NCBI RefSeq assembly: GCF_016907695.1
Contig: NZ_JAFBCK010000001.1
Coordinates: 4,390,001-4,454,000 of the forward strand
Origin: Actinokineospora baliensis
GTDB lineage: Bacteria; Actinomycetota; Actinomycetes; Mycobacteriales; Pseudonocardiaceae
Length of the DNA: 64,000 nt
Reading direction: 5' to 3'
Below, in pieces: positions 26,119 to 32,681 of the stretch. The translations under genes were made by a program, and so were the position numbers. The notes under the pieces were generated by a model, which saw only the letters and a program-made list of their open reading frames with translations, did no database searches and was not told the DNA's origin. How positions within the stretch are numbered: position 1 is the first letter of the stretch; every line of letters starts with the position of its first letter.

Positions 26119-27435
26119 ATGGGTGCCTCCGCCACGCTGTCCACCCCCACCCTGGCGGTCCAGGCAGGTCAGCAGGTCACCACCACGGTGGTCATCCGCA
26201 ACGCGGGCGACGTCGTCGACCACTTCACCGTCGACGTGATCGGCCCGCCCGCGCCGTGGGCCACCGTCACCCCGTCCGGGGTCAACCTGCTGCCCAACGA
26301 GTCGACCACGGTGACGGTCACCTTCGCCCCGCCGCGCTCCGCCGACGTCACGGCGGGCACCGTCCCGTTCGGCGTCCGGGTCTTCGCCCAGGAGGACCCC
26401 GAGGGCTCGGTGATGACCGAGGGCGAACTCGACATCGCCCCCTTCGACGCGATCGGCGCCGAGGTGGTCCCGGCCAAGGTCGAGGGCGCCTCGGGGGCGA
26501 CCTTCGAGATCGCCGTGGACAACCTCGGCAACCAGACCGCGCCGCTGCGGCTGGCCGCTGTCGACCCCGAGGCGGAGCTGACCTTCGCCTTCCGGCACAG
26601 CGAGATCACCCTCGAACCCGGGACCACCGCCTACGTGCGGCTGCGGGTGAGCCCGCCGCGCCGGTTCCTGCGCGGCCAACCGGTCCGCCGCCCGTTCAAG
26701 GTCACGGTGACCCCCGAGACCGGCGACCCGGTCGTCGCCGAGGGCACCTACGTGCAACGGCAGTTGCTGCCCAAGTGGGTGCTGCCCGCGTTGGCCGCGC
26801 TGCTGGCGTTCCTGCTGGCGATCATCGTGCTGTGGTTCACCGTGTTCAAGCCCGCGGTCCGCTCTGCGGCATCTGACGCTGCCGCCAAGCAGGCGGCCGA
26901 GGTCAAGCAGGTCGCCCAAGCGGCCCAACAGGACGCGGGCGCGGCCAAGCAGCAGGCGGGGGAGGCCAAGACCGGCTCCGACCGCGCCCTGCGCGCCCAA
27001 GGCGTCGACCCGGCCCAGCCAGCAGCGTCCGACCCGGTCGCGCCCCCGAAGGTGCCCTCGACACCGCCGCCGCCCCCCTCCGCCCCCTTCGACCGCCGCA
27101 TCGCCGCGGACGCGCCGATCGACGCCGACGTGCGCCGCTTCCGCGAGGTGGAGTTCGTGGTGCCGCAGAACAAGGTGCTGCAGGTGACCGACCTGATCCT
27201 GCAGAACCCGCGCGCCGACATCGGCACCATGCGGGTACTGCGGCGCTCGCCGGACGGGCGGACGCTGATGTTCGAGTTCGGCCTCGGCAACTTCCGCGAC
27301 CTCGACCACCACTGGGTGCAACCGCTCACCTTCACCAGCGGCGAAGCGATCATCCTCGCCGTCAGCTGCCAGAACCCGCCGGAGCGGGGCAACTGCTCAC
27401 CCGCGATCTCCCTGTCGGGCCGGATGGAGGGCTGA
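26119..27435 (+). CDS. COG1470-like membrane protein at the end of the eCIS operon
   Basis: This 438-residue protein starts at ATG 26119 behind GAAGGAAGGAG. Two Ig-like NEW3/COG1470-type domains (about 1-110 and 115-215) contain VVIRNAGDVVDHFTVDV and FEIAVDNLGNQTAPLRL. A transmembrane helix is at about residues 222-246. An Ala/Gln/Lys-rich coiled-coil stretch, a Pro-rich linker and a soluble C-terminal domain (about 325-438, FREVEFVVPQNKVLQVTDLIL) follow. There is no N-terminal signal, so the orientation is uncertain. Proteins of this kind are often annotated in actinobacterial eCIS clusters without known function. Confidence 0.83.
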   Translation: MGASATLSTPTLAVQAGQQVTTTVVIRNAGDVVDHFTVDVIGPPAPWATVTPSGVNLLPNESTTVTVTFAPPRSADVTAGTVPFGVRVFAQEDPEGSVMTEGELDIAPFDAIGAEVVPAKVEGASGATFEIAVDNLGNQTAPLRLAAVDPEAELTFAFRHSEITLEPGTTAYVRLRVSPPRRFLRGQPVRRPFKVTVTPETGDPVVAEGTYVQRQLLPKWVLPALAALLAFLLAIIVLWFTVFKPAVRSAASDAAAKQAAEVKQVAQAAQQDAGAAKQQAGEAKTGSDRALRAQGVDPAQPAASDPVAPPKVPSTPPPPPSAPFDRRIAADAPIDADVRRFREVEFVVPQNKVLQVTDLILQNPRADIGTMRVLRRSPDGRTLMFEFGLGNFRDLDHHWVQPLTFTSGEAIILAVSCQNPPERGNCSPAISLSGRMEG

Positions 27436-27457
27436 GCGGGGGCCTGGTTCGCCTGCC

Positions 27458-27700
27458 CTCAGGCGAGTTCGTCGGCGATCAGGAGGGCGGGGTCGAAGCC
27501 CATGCCGGTGAAGTGGCCCGCCAGTTCCAGTGAGAGCACGCCGTGCAGGCGGTCCCCGCGATCCGGACCGCCGGGAGCACTGGCAGTCCCGGGGCAGTGT
27601 TTGCGCTCGGGCGCGGTGGTCATCTCCTGCGCTTCGGCGTAGCGCCGCTCGGCTTCCGTCGCTTTGCGCTCGGCGTCGATGCGGGGCCCGGCCCCGTGTC
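27458..27700 (-). pseudogene. Duplicated 3' fragment of the TetR gene fused to a foreign coil fragment
   Basis: Positions 27458-27552 repeat 27701-27795 with two mismatches and a 243-bp offset; both encode the last 31 or so codons of the TetR-type regulator, including its stop. Upstream of the first copy, the minus-strand frame runs on without a stop through an unrelated charged segment, RIDAERKATEAERRYAEAQE, into RLHGVLSLELAGHF. No start with a ribosome site is evident. It looks like a remnant of a recombination event at the 3' end of the regulator gene. Confidence 0.7.
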
Positions 27701-27701
27701 C

Positions 27702-28310
27702 TCAGGCGAGTTCGTCGGCGATGAGCAGGGCGGGGTCGAAGCCCATGCCGGTGAAGTGGCCCGCCAGTTCCAGTGAGAGCACGCCGTGCAGGCGGGTCCA
27801 GAACGACAGCGCGCGGTGCAGGGTCGCGGTGGTCGCCGCGTTGTCGTCGGCCCATTCGCGGTGGGACTCGAGGTGGGTGTCGAACGGTGTGGGCGGGTGG
27901 TCCCGCGTCGCGCACGCCTTGATCAGGGCAGCCATGACCTCGCGGGAGATGGCGGTGGTGTCGTCGGGGGCGTGGTAGCCGGGGACGGGCGTGCCGTAGA
28001 GCAGGAAGTACCGCTGGGGGTCGGCGCGCGCCCAGTCCCGGATCACCGCCGCCAGGTCGACCAGGTCGGTGGCGTCGGCGGCGGTGACCGCGTCGGCGAG
28101 GCTGCGGTAGCCGTCGCGGATCAGCTCGGTGATCAGCTCGTCGCGGCTGGCGAAGTACCGGTACAGCGCGGGTCCGCTCATCCCGACCAGCTTGGCGATC
28201 GCGTTGAGCGACAACGCCGACACCCCGGCCGTGGCGATCTGCTCCCACGCGTGCGCCTTGATGTCGGCGCGCACCTGGGTCCGATACCGCTCCCGCGAAC
28301 TCTGCGCCAC
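27702..28310 (-). CDS. TetR-family transcriptional regulator
   Basis: This is 202 residues from GTG 28310, chosen because AAGGAG lies six bases upstream; an in-frame GTG at 28343 lacks a site. The TetR DNA-binding domain is at about residues 10-60: IKAHAWEQIATAGVSALSLNAIAKLVGMSGPALYRYFASRDELI. The C-terminal region (GYRSLADAV, HRALSFWTRLHGVLSLELAGHF) resembles the TetR_C_33/WHG type. It is divergent from a secreted SRPBCC protein, with two matching operator-like sites between. It probably represses itself and that gene. Confidence 0.9.
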   Translation of the reverse strand: MAQSSRERYRTQVRADIKAHAWEQIATAGVSALSLNAIAKLVGMSGPALYRYFASRDELITELIRDGYRSLADAVTAADATDLVDLAAVIRDWARADPQRYFLLYGTPVPGYHAPDDTTAISREVMAALIKACATRDHPPTPFDTHLESHREWADDNAATTATLHRALSFWTRLHGVLSLELAGHFTGMGFDPALLIADELA

Positions 28311-28328
28311 GGCGGCTCCTTCCGTCTC

Positions 28329-28391
28329 GTTAGAGCCTATCACCTTCGCTATTGACTCTCGCTCACCGTTGGTTATAGGTTCTAACCAACG
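28329..28391. promoter_or_regulatory. Paired inverted operator sites between TetR and SRPBCC genes
   Basis: GTTAGAGCCTAT at 28329-28340 recurs inverted at 28375-28386 (ATAGGTTCTAAC) with 11 of 12 bases matching. The right-hand site also sits inside a perfect dyad with 9-bp arms, CGTTGGTTA at 28367-28375 and its complement at 28383-28391. Both lie between the divergent starts at 28310 and 28432, as expected for a TetR-type repressor that controls both promoters. Confidence 0.7.
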
Positions 28392-28431
28392 CGACAGGGG
28401 TTAGCTCGGTCGCTCGCCACGAGGAGAAGTC

Positions 28432-29043
28432 ATGACCCGCAGGCTGCGTTCGGCGCTGCTCGCCCTCCCGCTTATCACCGCCGGACTGCTCGGCGCCGCC
28501 ACCCCCGCGAGCGCCGCCCCCGCCCCGCTCACCTGCGGCGGCAAGGGCATCAACCCGGCGGCGAAGGTGCACTACGGCGCCGAGATCGTCATCAACGCCC
28601 CGCTGAGCACGGTGTGGGACGTGCAGACGAGGCTCGAAGCCTGGCCGACCTGGCAGCGCACCGTCAGCACGATGAAGCGCCTCGACCCCGGCCCGCTGCG
28701 CCCCGGTTCCCGCTTCCGCTGGACGACCCCCGCGCCCCCGACGCCCACCACCCCCGCCACCACCCTGGTGATCACCTCCACGGTGCACCAGGTCAAGCCC
28801 CGCCAGTGCCTCCGCTGGTCCGGCCCCGCCGTCGGCGAAGGCCTCCGCATCGACGAGGGCATCCACGTCTGGACCTTCACCCCCGTGGCGGGCGGCGTCC
28901 GGGTCCGAACCGAGGAAAGCTGGACCGGGGCCCAGGTCGAAGCCGACCCCGCCATGGCGCTGCGGTACCTGGCCCCCGGCCTCGACCTCTGGCTCACCGA
29001 CCTCAAGACCGCCGCCGAATCCCGCCCCTGCGGCCACCGATGA
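28432..29043 (+). CDS. Secreted SRPBCC (START-like) domain protein
   Basis: This 203-residue protein starts at ATG 28432 behind GAGGAG. Residues about 1-29 are a signal peptide ending in PASAAPA. The rest has the SRPBCC/polyketide cyclase-like pattern: AEIVINAPLSTVWDVQTRLEAWPTW, PGSRFRW, a middle strand VITSTVHQVKPRQCLRW, and a long C-terminal helix LDLWLTDLKTAAES. These folds bind hydrophobic ligands. A ligand-binding role outside the cell is inferred. It overlaps the following membrane gene (ATGA) and is probably controlled by the divergent TetR regulator. Confidence 0.85.
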   Translation: MTRRLRSALLALPLITAGLLGAATPASAAPAPLTCGGKGINPAAKVHYGAEIVINAPLSTVWDVQTRLEAWPTWQRTVSTMKRLDPGPLRPGSRFRWTTPAPPTPTTPATTLVITSTVHQVKPRQCLRWSGPAVGEGLRIDEGIHVWTFTPVAGGVRVRTEESWTGAQVEADPAMALRYLAPGLDLWLTDLKTAAESRPCGHR

Positions 29044-29330
29044 CCGCCCACCGCCGGGCGACCTACGCCACTGCCTGGAGCGTCCCGGTCCTGATCCTCA
29101 GCGGGTTCGCCTTCATCTCGGGCATCCCGATCGCGGTCCTGCTGATCCGCAGCCGCTTGCGCTGGTGGGCAGCGGCCCTCGGGGTGGCCTACGCGGTCCC
29201 CGTGGCCCTCTGGCTCCTAGGCCCCAGCACGGCGCCGAGCCTCTCCAAGTACTTGAGCCTTCCCGCCACCGTCGCGTTGGCATCCTTCGCCGCCATCGTG
29301 GCCCTGGCCCACCACCTCCGCCGCCCCTGA
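29040..29330 (+). CDS. Small three-TM membrane protein
   Basis: This 96-residue protein starts at ATG 29040, overlapping the SRPBCC stop. Three hydrophobic segments (about residues 11-33, 40-58 and 70-90) are separated by short loops with an Arg-containing turn. No family is recognised. Coupling to the secreted SRPBCC gene suggests a shared role in envelope lipid or small-molecule handling, but nothing in the sequence fixes it. A strong hairpin follows its stop. Confidence 0.7.
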   Translation: MTAHRRATYATAWSVPVLILSGFAFISGIPIAVLLIRSRLRWWAAALGVAYAVPVALWLLGPSTAPSLSKYLSLPATVALASFAAIVALAHHLRRP

Positions 29331-29337
29331 ACTCGAA

Positions 29338-29370
29338 CGCCCCGTACCCGCGAACGCGGGGTACGGGGCG
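29338..29370. terminator. Bidirectional rho-independent-like hairpin
   Basis: Perfect 12-bp arms, CGCCCCGTACCC at 29338-29349 and its complement at 29359-29370, enclose a 9-base loop. The hairpin lies 7 bp after the stop of the plus-strand gene and 22 bp beyond the stop of the convergent LuxR-type gene, so it can serve both. There is no U-tract, which is common in high-GC actinomycetes. Confidence 0.8.
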
Positions 29371-29392
29371 CTGGGCCATTGTGGACAGTTGC

Positions 29393-30037
29393 TCAGATCA
29401 GCCCTTCCCGCAACGCGAACGCCACCGCGTGGGCGCGGTTGCGCAGCTGGAAGCGGCTGGTGATGTCGTGCAGGATTCCCTTCACCGTCCGCTGCGAGTA
29501 GCACAGCTGCTCGGCGATCTCCCGCGTCTCCATCCCCTCCGCCACCATCCGCAGCACCTCCGCCTCCCGCGCCGACACCCCCGCCAGGTCCCACCCGCGC
29601 GGGTTGAGCACCTGCCGCTGCAGGCGGGAGACGCGGTCGAGGAGGCGGGCCAGCAGGTCGGGGGGCAGGGTGCCGTCCCCGGCCGCCGTGGCTTCGATGA
29701 GGCGCACCAGCGTTTCCGGGGTGGCCTCGGCCCGGCGGATGACCGCGGCGACGCCGATGCCGACGGCTTCCAGGAGTTGGGAGTTGTCGATCTCGCCTGC
29801 CACCAGCACGACCCGGCGGCGGCCCTGGACCTGCAGGCGGCGGAACAGGGCCTGGGTGGAGGAGTCCCAGGTCTCGGCGACCACCAGCGCCACCGACCGG
29901 TCGGTGGGGTCGTCGACCGGCAGGGTGTCCTCGGCGGTCAGGCGGATCTCGGCGCGGGTGCGCAGCGCGGCGTCCACGCCCGCGCGGGTGATGACATCCA
30001 TGGCGTGCAGCACGACCGGGATCGGATCGGTGATCAT
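29393..30037 (-). CDS. LuxR-type regulator with pseudo-receiver domain
   Basis: This is 214 residues from ATG 30037, preceded by GGGGGGAG. The N-terminal 130 or so residues look like a degenerate receiver domain (PVVLHAMDVITRAGVDAAL, VALVVAETWD) in which the acidic pocket and phosphoacceptor Asp of true response regulators are not conserved. The C-terminal LuxR/GerE helix-turn-helix is strong: VSAREAEVLRMVAEGMETREIAEQL then YSQRTVKGILHDITSRFQLRNRAHAVAFAL. Phosphorylation-independent control is inferred. It lies between the eCIS structural operon and the cargo genes and may regulate them. Confidence 0.88.
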   Translation of the reverse strand: MITDPIPVVLHAMDVITRAGVDAALRTRAEIRLTAEDTLPVDDPTDRSVALVVAETWDSSTQALFRRLQVQGRRRVVLVAGEIDNSQLLEAVGIGVAAVIRRAEATPETLVRLIEATAAGDGTLPPDLLARLLDRVSRLQRQVLNPRGWDLAGVSAREAEVLRMVAEGMETREIAEQLCYSQRTVKGILHDITSRFQLRNRAHAVAFALREGLI

Positions 30038-30208
30038 CGGGAGCTCCCCCCTGGGATGTGTCCAGTGGCACACATCCTCCCGCTCCGCCGGATGGCCGAG
30101 AAGCGACCCGGTGTCCCCTTTGGTCCCGATCGCCCGCCGCTGGTCCCACCCCGGTCCCACGGGCGGCAGGGACAGCCGCGCGGGCACCGCCGACCGCCCG
30201 CACGGGCG

Positions 30209-30850
30209 TCAGCGCAGACCGGCCGCGCGGCCCCTGCGGATGGCCTCGCCGCGGTCGGCGACGTCGAGTTTGCGGAAGATGTGGGTGATGTGGTTGCGCA
30301 CCGTCTTGGGGCTGACCACCAGCCTGCTGGCGATGGCGGCGTTGCCCTCGCCGCGCACGATCATGATGAGCACCTCGCGCTCGCGGCCGGTGAGCCCGGA
30401 CAGGTCACCGGCGGGCCCGGGGGCGGCGGCGAACAGCGCGCGCACCTTGGTGGCCACCGGGGTACCGAAGATGATCTCCCCGTCGGCCACCGCGTGGATC
30501 GCCCGCACGATCTCCTCCTGGCCCGCGGTCTTGAGCAGGTACCCGCCCGCTCCCGCGCGCACCGCGGCGAACACGGTCTGCTCCGCGTCGTCCATGGTGA
30601 GCACCAGGACCCCGACCTCGGGGTGCGCGCGGGTGATCCGCTCGGTCGCGGTCAGCCCGTCGATGTCGGGCAGGTGCAGGTCCATCACCACCACGTCCGG
30701 GCGCAGCGCCCCGGCGGCGGTGACCGCGGCGTGCCCGCTGTCGGCCTCACCGATCACCGCCACCCCGGGCACGGTCTCCAGCAGCGCCCCCAGCCCGAGG
30801 CGGAACGTGGCGTGGTCGTCGACGATCAGGACTCGGCGCGGCCCCGGCAC
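30209..30850 (-). CDS. NarL-type response regulator
   Basis: This is 213 residues from GTG 30850; the sequence starts VPGPRRVLIVDDH. Receiver residues are intact: Asp11/Asp12, phosphoacceptor Asp57 in VVMDLHLPD, Thr85 and Lys107 in YLLKTA. The LuxR-type output domain is at about 150-210 (LTGREREVLIMIVRGEGNAAIASRL, SPKTVRNHITHIFRKL). It lies 8 bases after the kinase stop, forming a two-component pair transcribed kinase first. Targets are not visible, but the divergent orientation to the DUF4157/toxin genes makes them candidates. Confidence 0.93.
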   Translation of the reverse strand: MPGPRRVLIVDDHATFRLGLGALLETVPGVAVIGEADSGHAAVTAAGALRPDVVVMDLHLPDIDGLTATERITRAHPEVGVLVLTMDDAEQTVFAAVRAGAGGYLLKTAGQEEIVRAIHAVADGEIIFGTPVATKVRALFAAAPGPAGDLSGLTGREREVLIMIVRGEGNAAIASRLVVSPKTVRNHITHIFRKLDVADRGEAIRRGRAAGLR

Positions 30851-30858
30851 GGCGGCGC

Positions 30859-31536
30859 TCAGCCCGCGCCGAGCGGGAAGGTCGCCACCACCCTGGTCCC
30901 GACCGGGACACCGGGCTCGATCGACCACCGGCCACCGAGTTCGGTGACCCGGGTGCGCATCGACCGCAACCCCACCCCGCACCACGGGTCCGCGTCCCGC
31001 CACGGCACCCCGACGCCGTCGTCGACGACCTCCACGTTCAGCTCACCGCCCAACTCGCCGTCGTTGTGGATGAGCACGACGCAACTGCGGGCCCGCGAGT
31101 GCCTGGCCATGTTGCTCAACGCCTCGCACACCACCCGGTAGGTCGCCACCTGCACCGGCAGGGTCAGCACCGCGAGGTCGCCCCTGGCCCGGACCTCGAT
31201 GCGCAGCGGGCTGCCGGAGCCGGACACGTGCCCGCTCAACGACACCGCGTGCCGCTCGATCGCCTCGACCAGACCGACCTGGTCGAGCGCGTTGGGCGTG
31301 CCGCCGTCGGTGAGCCTGCGCACGTCGCAGATCGCGCCGTGCAGCTCCTCCTCGAGCTGGGCGAGCAACCGCGCGGCGGACTCGGCGTCGCGGCCGATCA
31401 GGTTCCTGGCCGCGCGCAGGCCGAACGCCATCCCGGTGAGCGCGGGCCCGACCGCGTCGTGCAGCTCCCGCAGCAGCCGCGCGCCGTCCGGGCCGGCGTC
31501 ACCGGCCACCGCAGAAACCGCCTTGTTGCGACGCAT
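30859..31536 (-). CDS. Cytoplasmic NarL-partner histidine kinase
   Basis: This 225-residue protein starts at ATG 31536 behind GGAGGGG. A HisKA_3-type dimerisation helix carries the phosphoacceptor His26 in RELHDAVGPALTGMAFGL. The HATPase domain follows, with an N box (EALSNMARHSRA), G1 (VVDDGVGV) and G2 (GVGLRSMRTRV). It has no transmembrane or recognisable sensor domain, so it either senses an intracellular cue or is recruited by another protein. It is short compared with typical sensor kinases. It pairs with the response regulator encoded directly downstream. Confidence 0.92.
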   Translation of the reverse strand: MRRNKAVSAVAGDAGPDGARLLRELHDAVGPALTGMAFGLRAARNLIGRDAESAARLLAQLEEELHGAICDVRRLTDGGTPNALDQVGLVEAIERHAVSLSGHVSGSGSPLRIEVRARGDLAVLTLPVQVATYRVVCEALSNMARHSRARSCVVLIHNDGELGGELNVEVVDDGVGVPWRDADPWCGVGLRSMRTRVTELGGRWSIEPGVPVGTRVVATFPLGAG

Positions 31537-31901
31537 GTCCCCTCCGCAACACCCTTATCGGCGACCGTACGGCCCGCGTTTCCACGACGGGGGCACCTCG
31601 GCGGCGCATAGCCCGTTCGTAGCAAGCCGACCGCACCCACCCGGGGAACACGCGCACGGACAGCTCAAGTCGTCGATCATGATAGGGCCATTGGGGCAGC
31701 CGTGTCCGGCGGATCCGCGCCGCGTCCATCCCGGTTTTCCTTGCGGCAGGGGCAATCCGGTTTGCCCGAACGGGTGAACGCCGGGGCGTTGCCCACCGCC
31801 GCCACCGCCGGGAAGCTGACCCCGAGGCCCCGCCACCGGCGACCCGACGCGGCGTGCGGCGCCCGCAGGTGCGACCCACGCTGGGGAGGGCAGGCGAGCA
31901 G
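31537..31901. other. 365-bp intergenic region between histidine kinase and cargo genes
   Basis: This divergent region must carry promoters for both the minus-strand two-component genes and the plus-strand DUF4157 operon. I see no convincing coding sequence, clear -35/-10 pair or long inverted repeat in it. A GGGGAGGG at 31883-31890 lies 11 bases before the chosen ATG of the DUF4157 gene. Confidence 0.5.
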
Positions 31902-32675
31902 ATGCGCGAGCACGAGCACGACCTCGAGGCCGAACACCGCCCGGCTGGCGACCGCGGCCACGACGGCGAAGACCACGCGCTGCTGGGCAAAGCGGCCGCC
32001 GCCGGGCGGGCGGACGTGCTCGGCGCACCGGGACTCCTTGGCCTGCAACGCGCCGTCGGCAACGCGGGCGTCGGCGCGCTGGTGGACGAGGAGCGCTCAC
32101 CGGTCCACTCCGTCATCGGGTCCGGTGGCAGCCCGCTCGACACCGCGACCCGCGCCGAGATGGAGGGCCGCTTCGGCGGTCAGGACTTCTCCGGGGTGCG
32201 CGTGCACACCGGGGGCGCGGCGACCGAGTCGGCGCGTTCGGTCAACGCGCAGGCCTACACCGTCGGGTCCGACATCGTCTTCTCGGAGAACCGCTACGAC
32301 CCCGGTTCCGCCGAGGGCAAGCACATGCTCGCCCACGAGCTGACCCACGTGGTCCAGCAGCGCTCCGGCCCGGTCGACGGCACCGACGCCGGGGGCGGCG
32401 TGAAGATCAGCGACCCCGGCGACCGGTTCGAGCGCGAGGCGGTCGCCAACGCCGACCGGGTGATGTCCGGGCCTGGTCCCGAAGCGCCGGTGCAGCGGCA
32501 GGCCGACGACTCCGATCACGACCACTCCGGTCACGATCACAGCGGTCACGACCACGCCGCCGAAGCCGTGCAGCGCGCCGAGGAACCCGCGCCGGAGGAG
32601 GAAGAGGAGGCGCCCGCGGCGCAGACCTTCGTCCAACGGCAGGAGAGCGGCGAGGACTTCGCCGAGGAGGAGTGA
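31902..32675 (+). CDS. eCIS-associated DUF4157 metalloprotease-like protein
   Basis: This is 257 residues from ATG 31902. The DUF4157 core spans about residues 72-155: SPLDTATRAEMEGRFGGQDF, VRVHTGGAATESARSVNAQAYTVG, SDIVFSENRYDPGSAEGKHM, then the zinc-protease motif HELTH at 145-149. The N-terminus contains the GLLGLQRAVGNAGV-type segment often seen in such proteins. The tail has a His/Asp-rich stretch (DHDHSGHDHSGHDH), an acidic run and several VQR motifs. DUF4157 is a hallmark of eCIS cargo or cargo-processing proteins. It is 6 bases upstream of the toxin-like gene and probably travels or works with it. Confidence 0.9.
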   Translation: MREHEHDLEAEHRPAGDRGHDGEDHALLGKAAAAGRADVLGAPGLLGLQRAVGNAGVGALVDEERSPVHSVIGSGGSPLDTATRAEMEGRFGGQDFSGVRVHTGGAATESARSVNAQAYTVGSDIVFSENRYDPGSAEGKHMLAHELTHVVQQRSGPVDGTDAGGGVKISDPGDRFEREAVANADRVMSGPGPEAPVQRQADDSDHDHSGHDHSGHDHAAEAVQRAEEPAPEEEEEAPAAQTFVQRQESGEDFAEEE

Positions 32676-32681
32676 GCGGGA

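Noticed and set aside
27397..28248. A 283-codon minus-strand frame spanning both TetR 3' copies
   Set aside because: It reads both copies out of frame and lacks the TetR sequence; the real gene ends at 27702.
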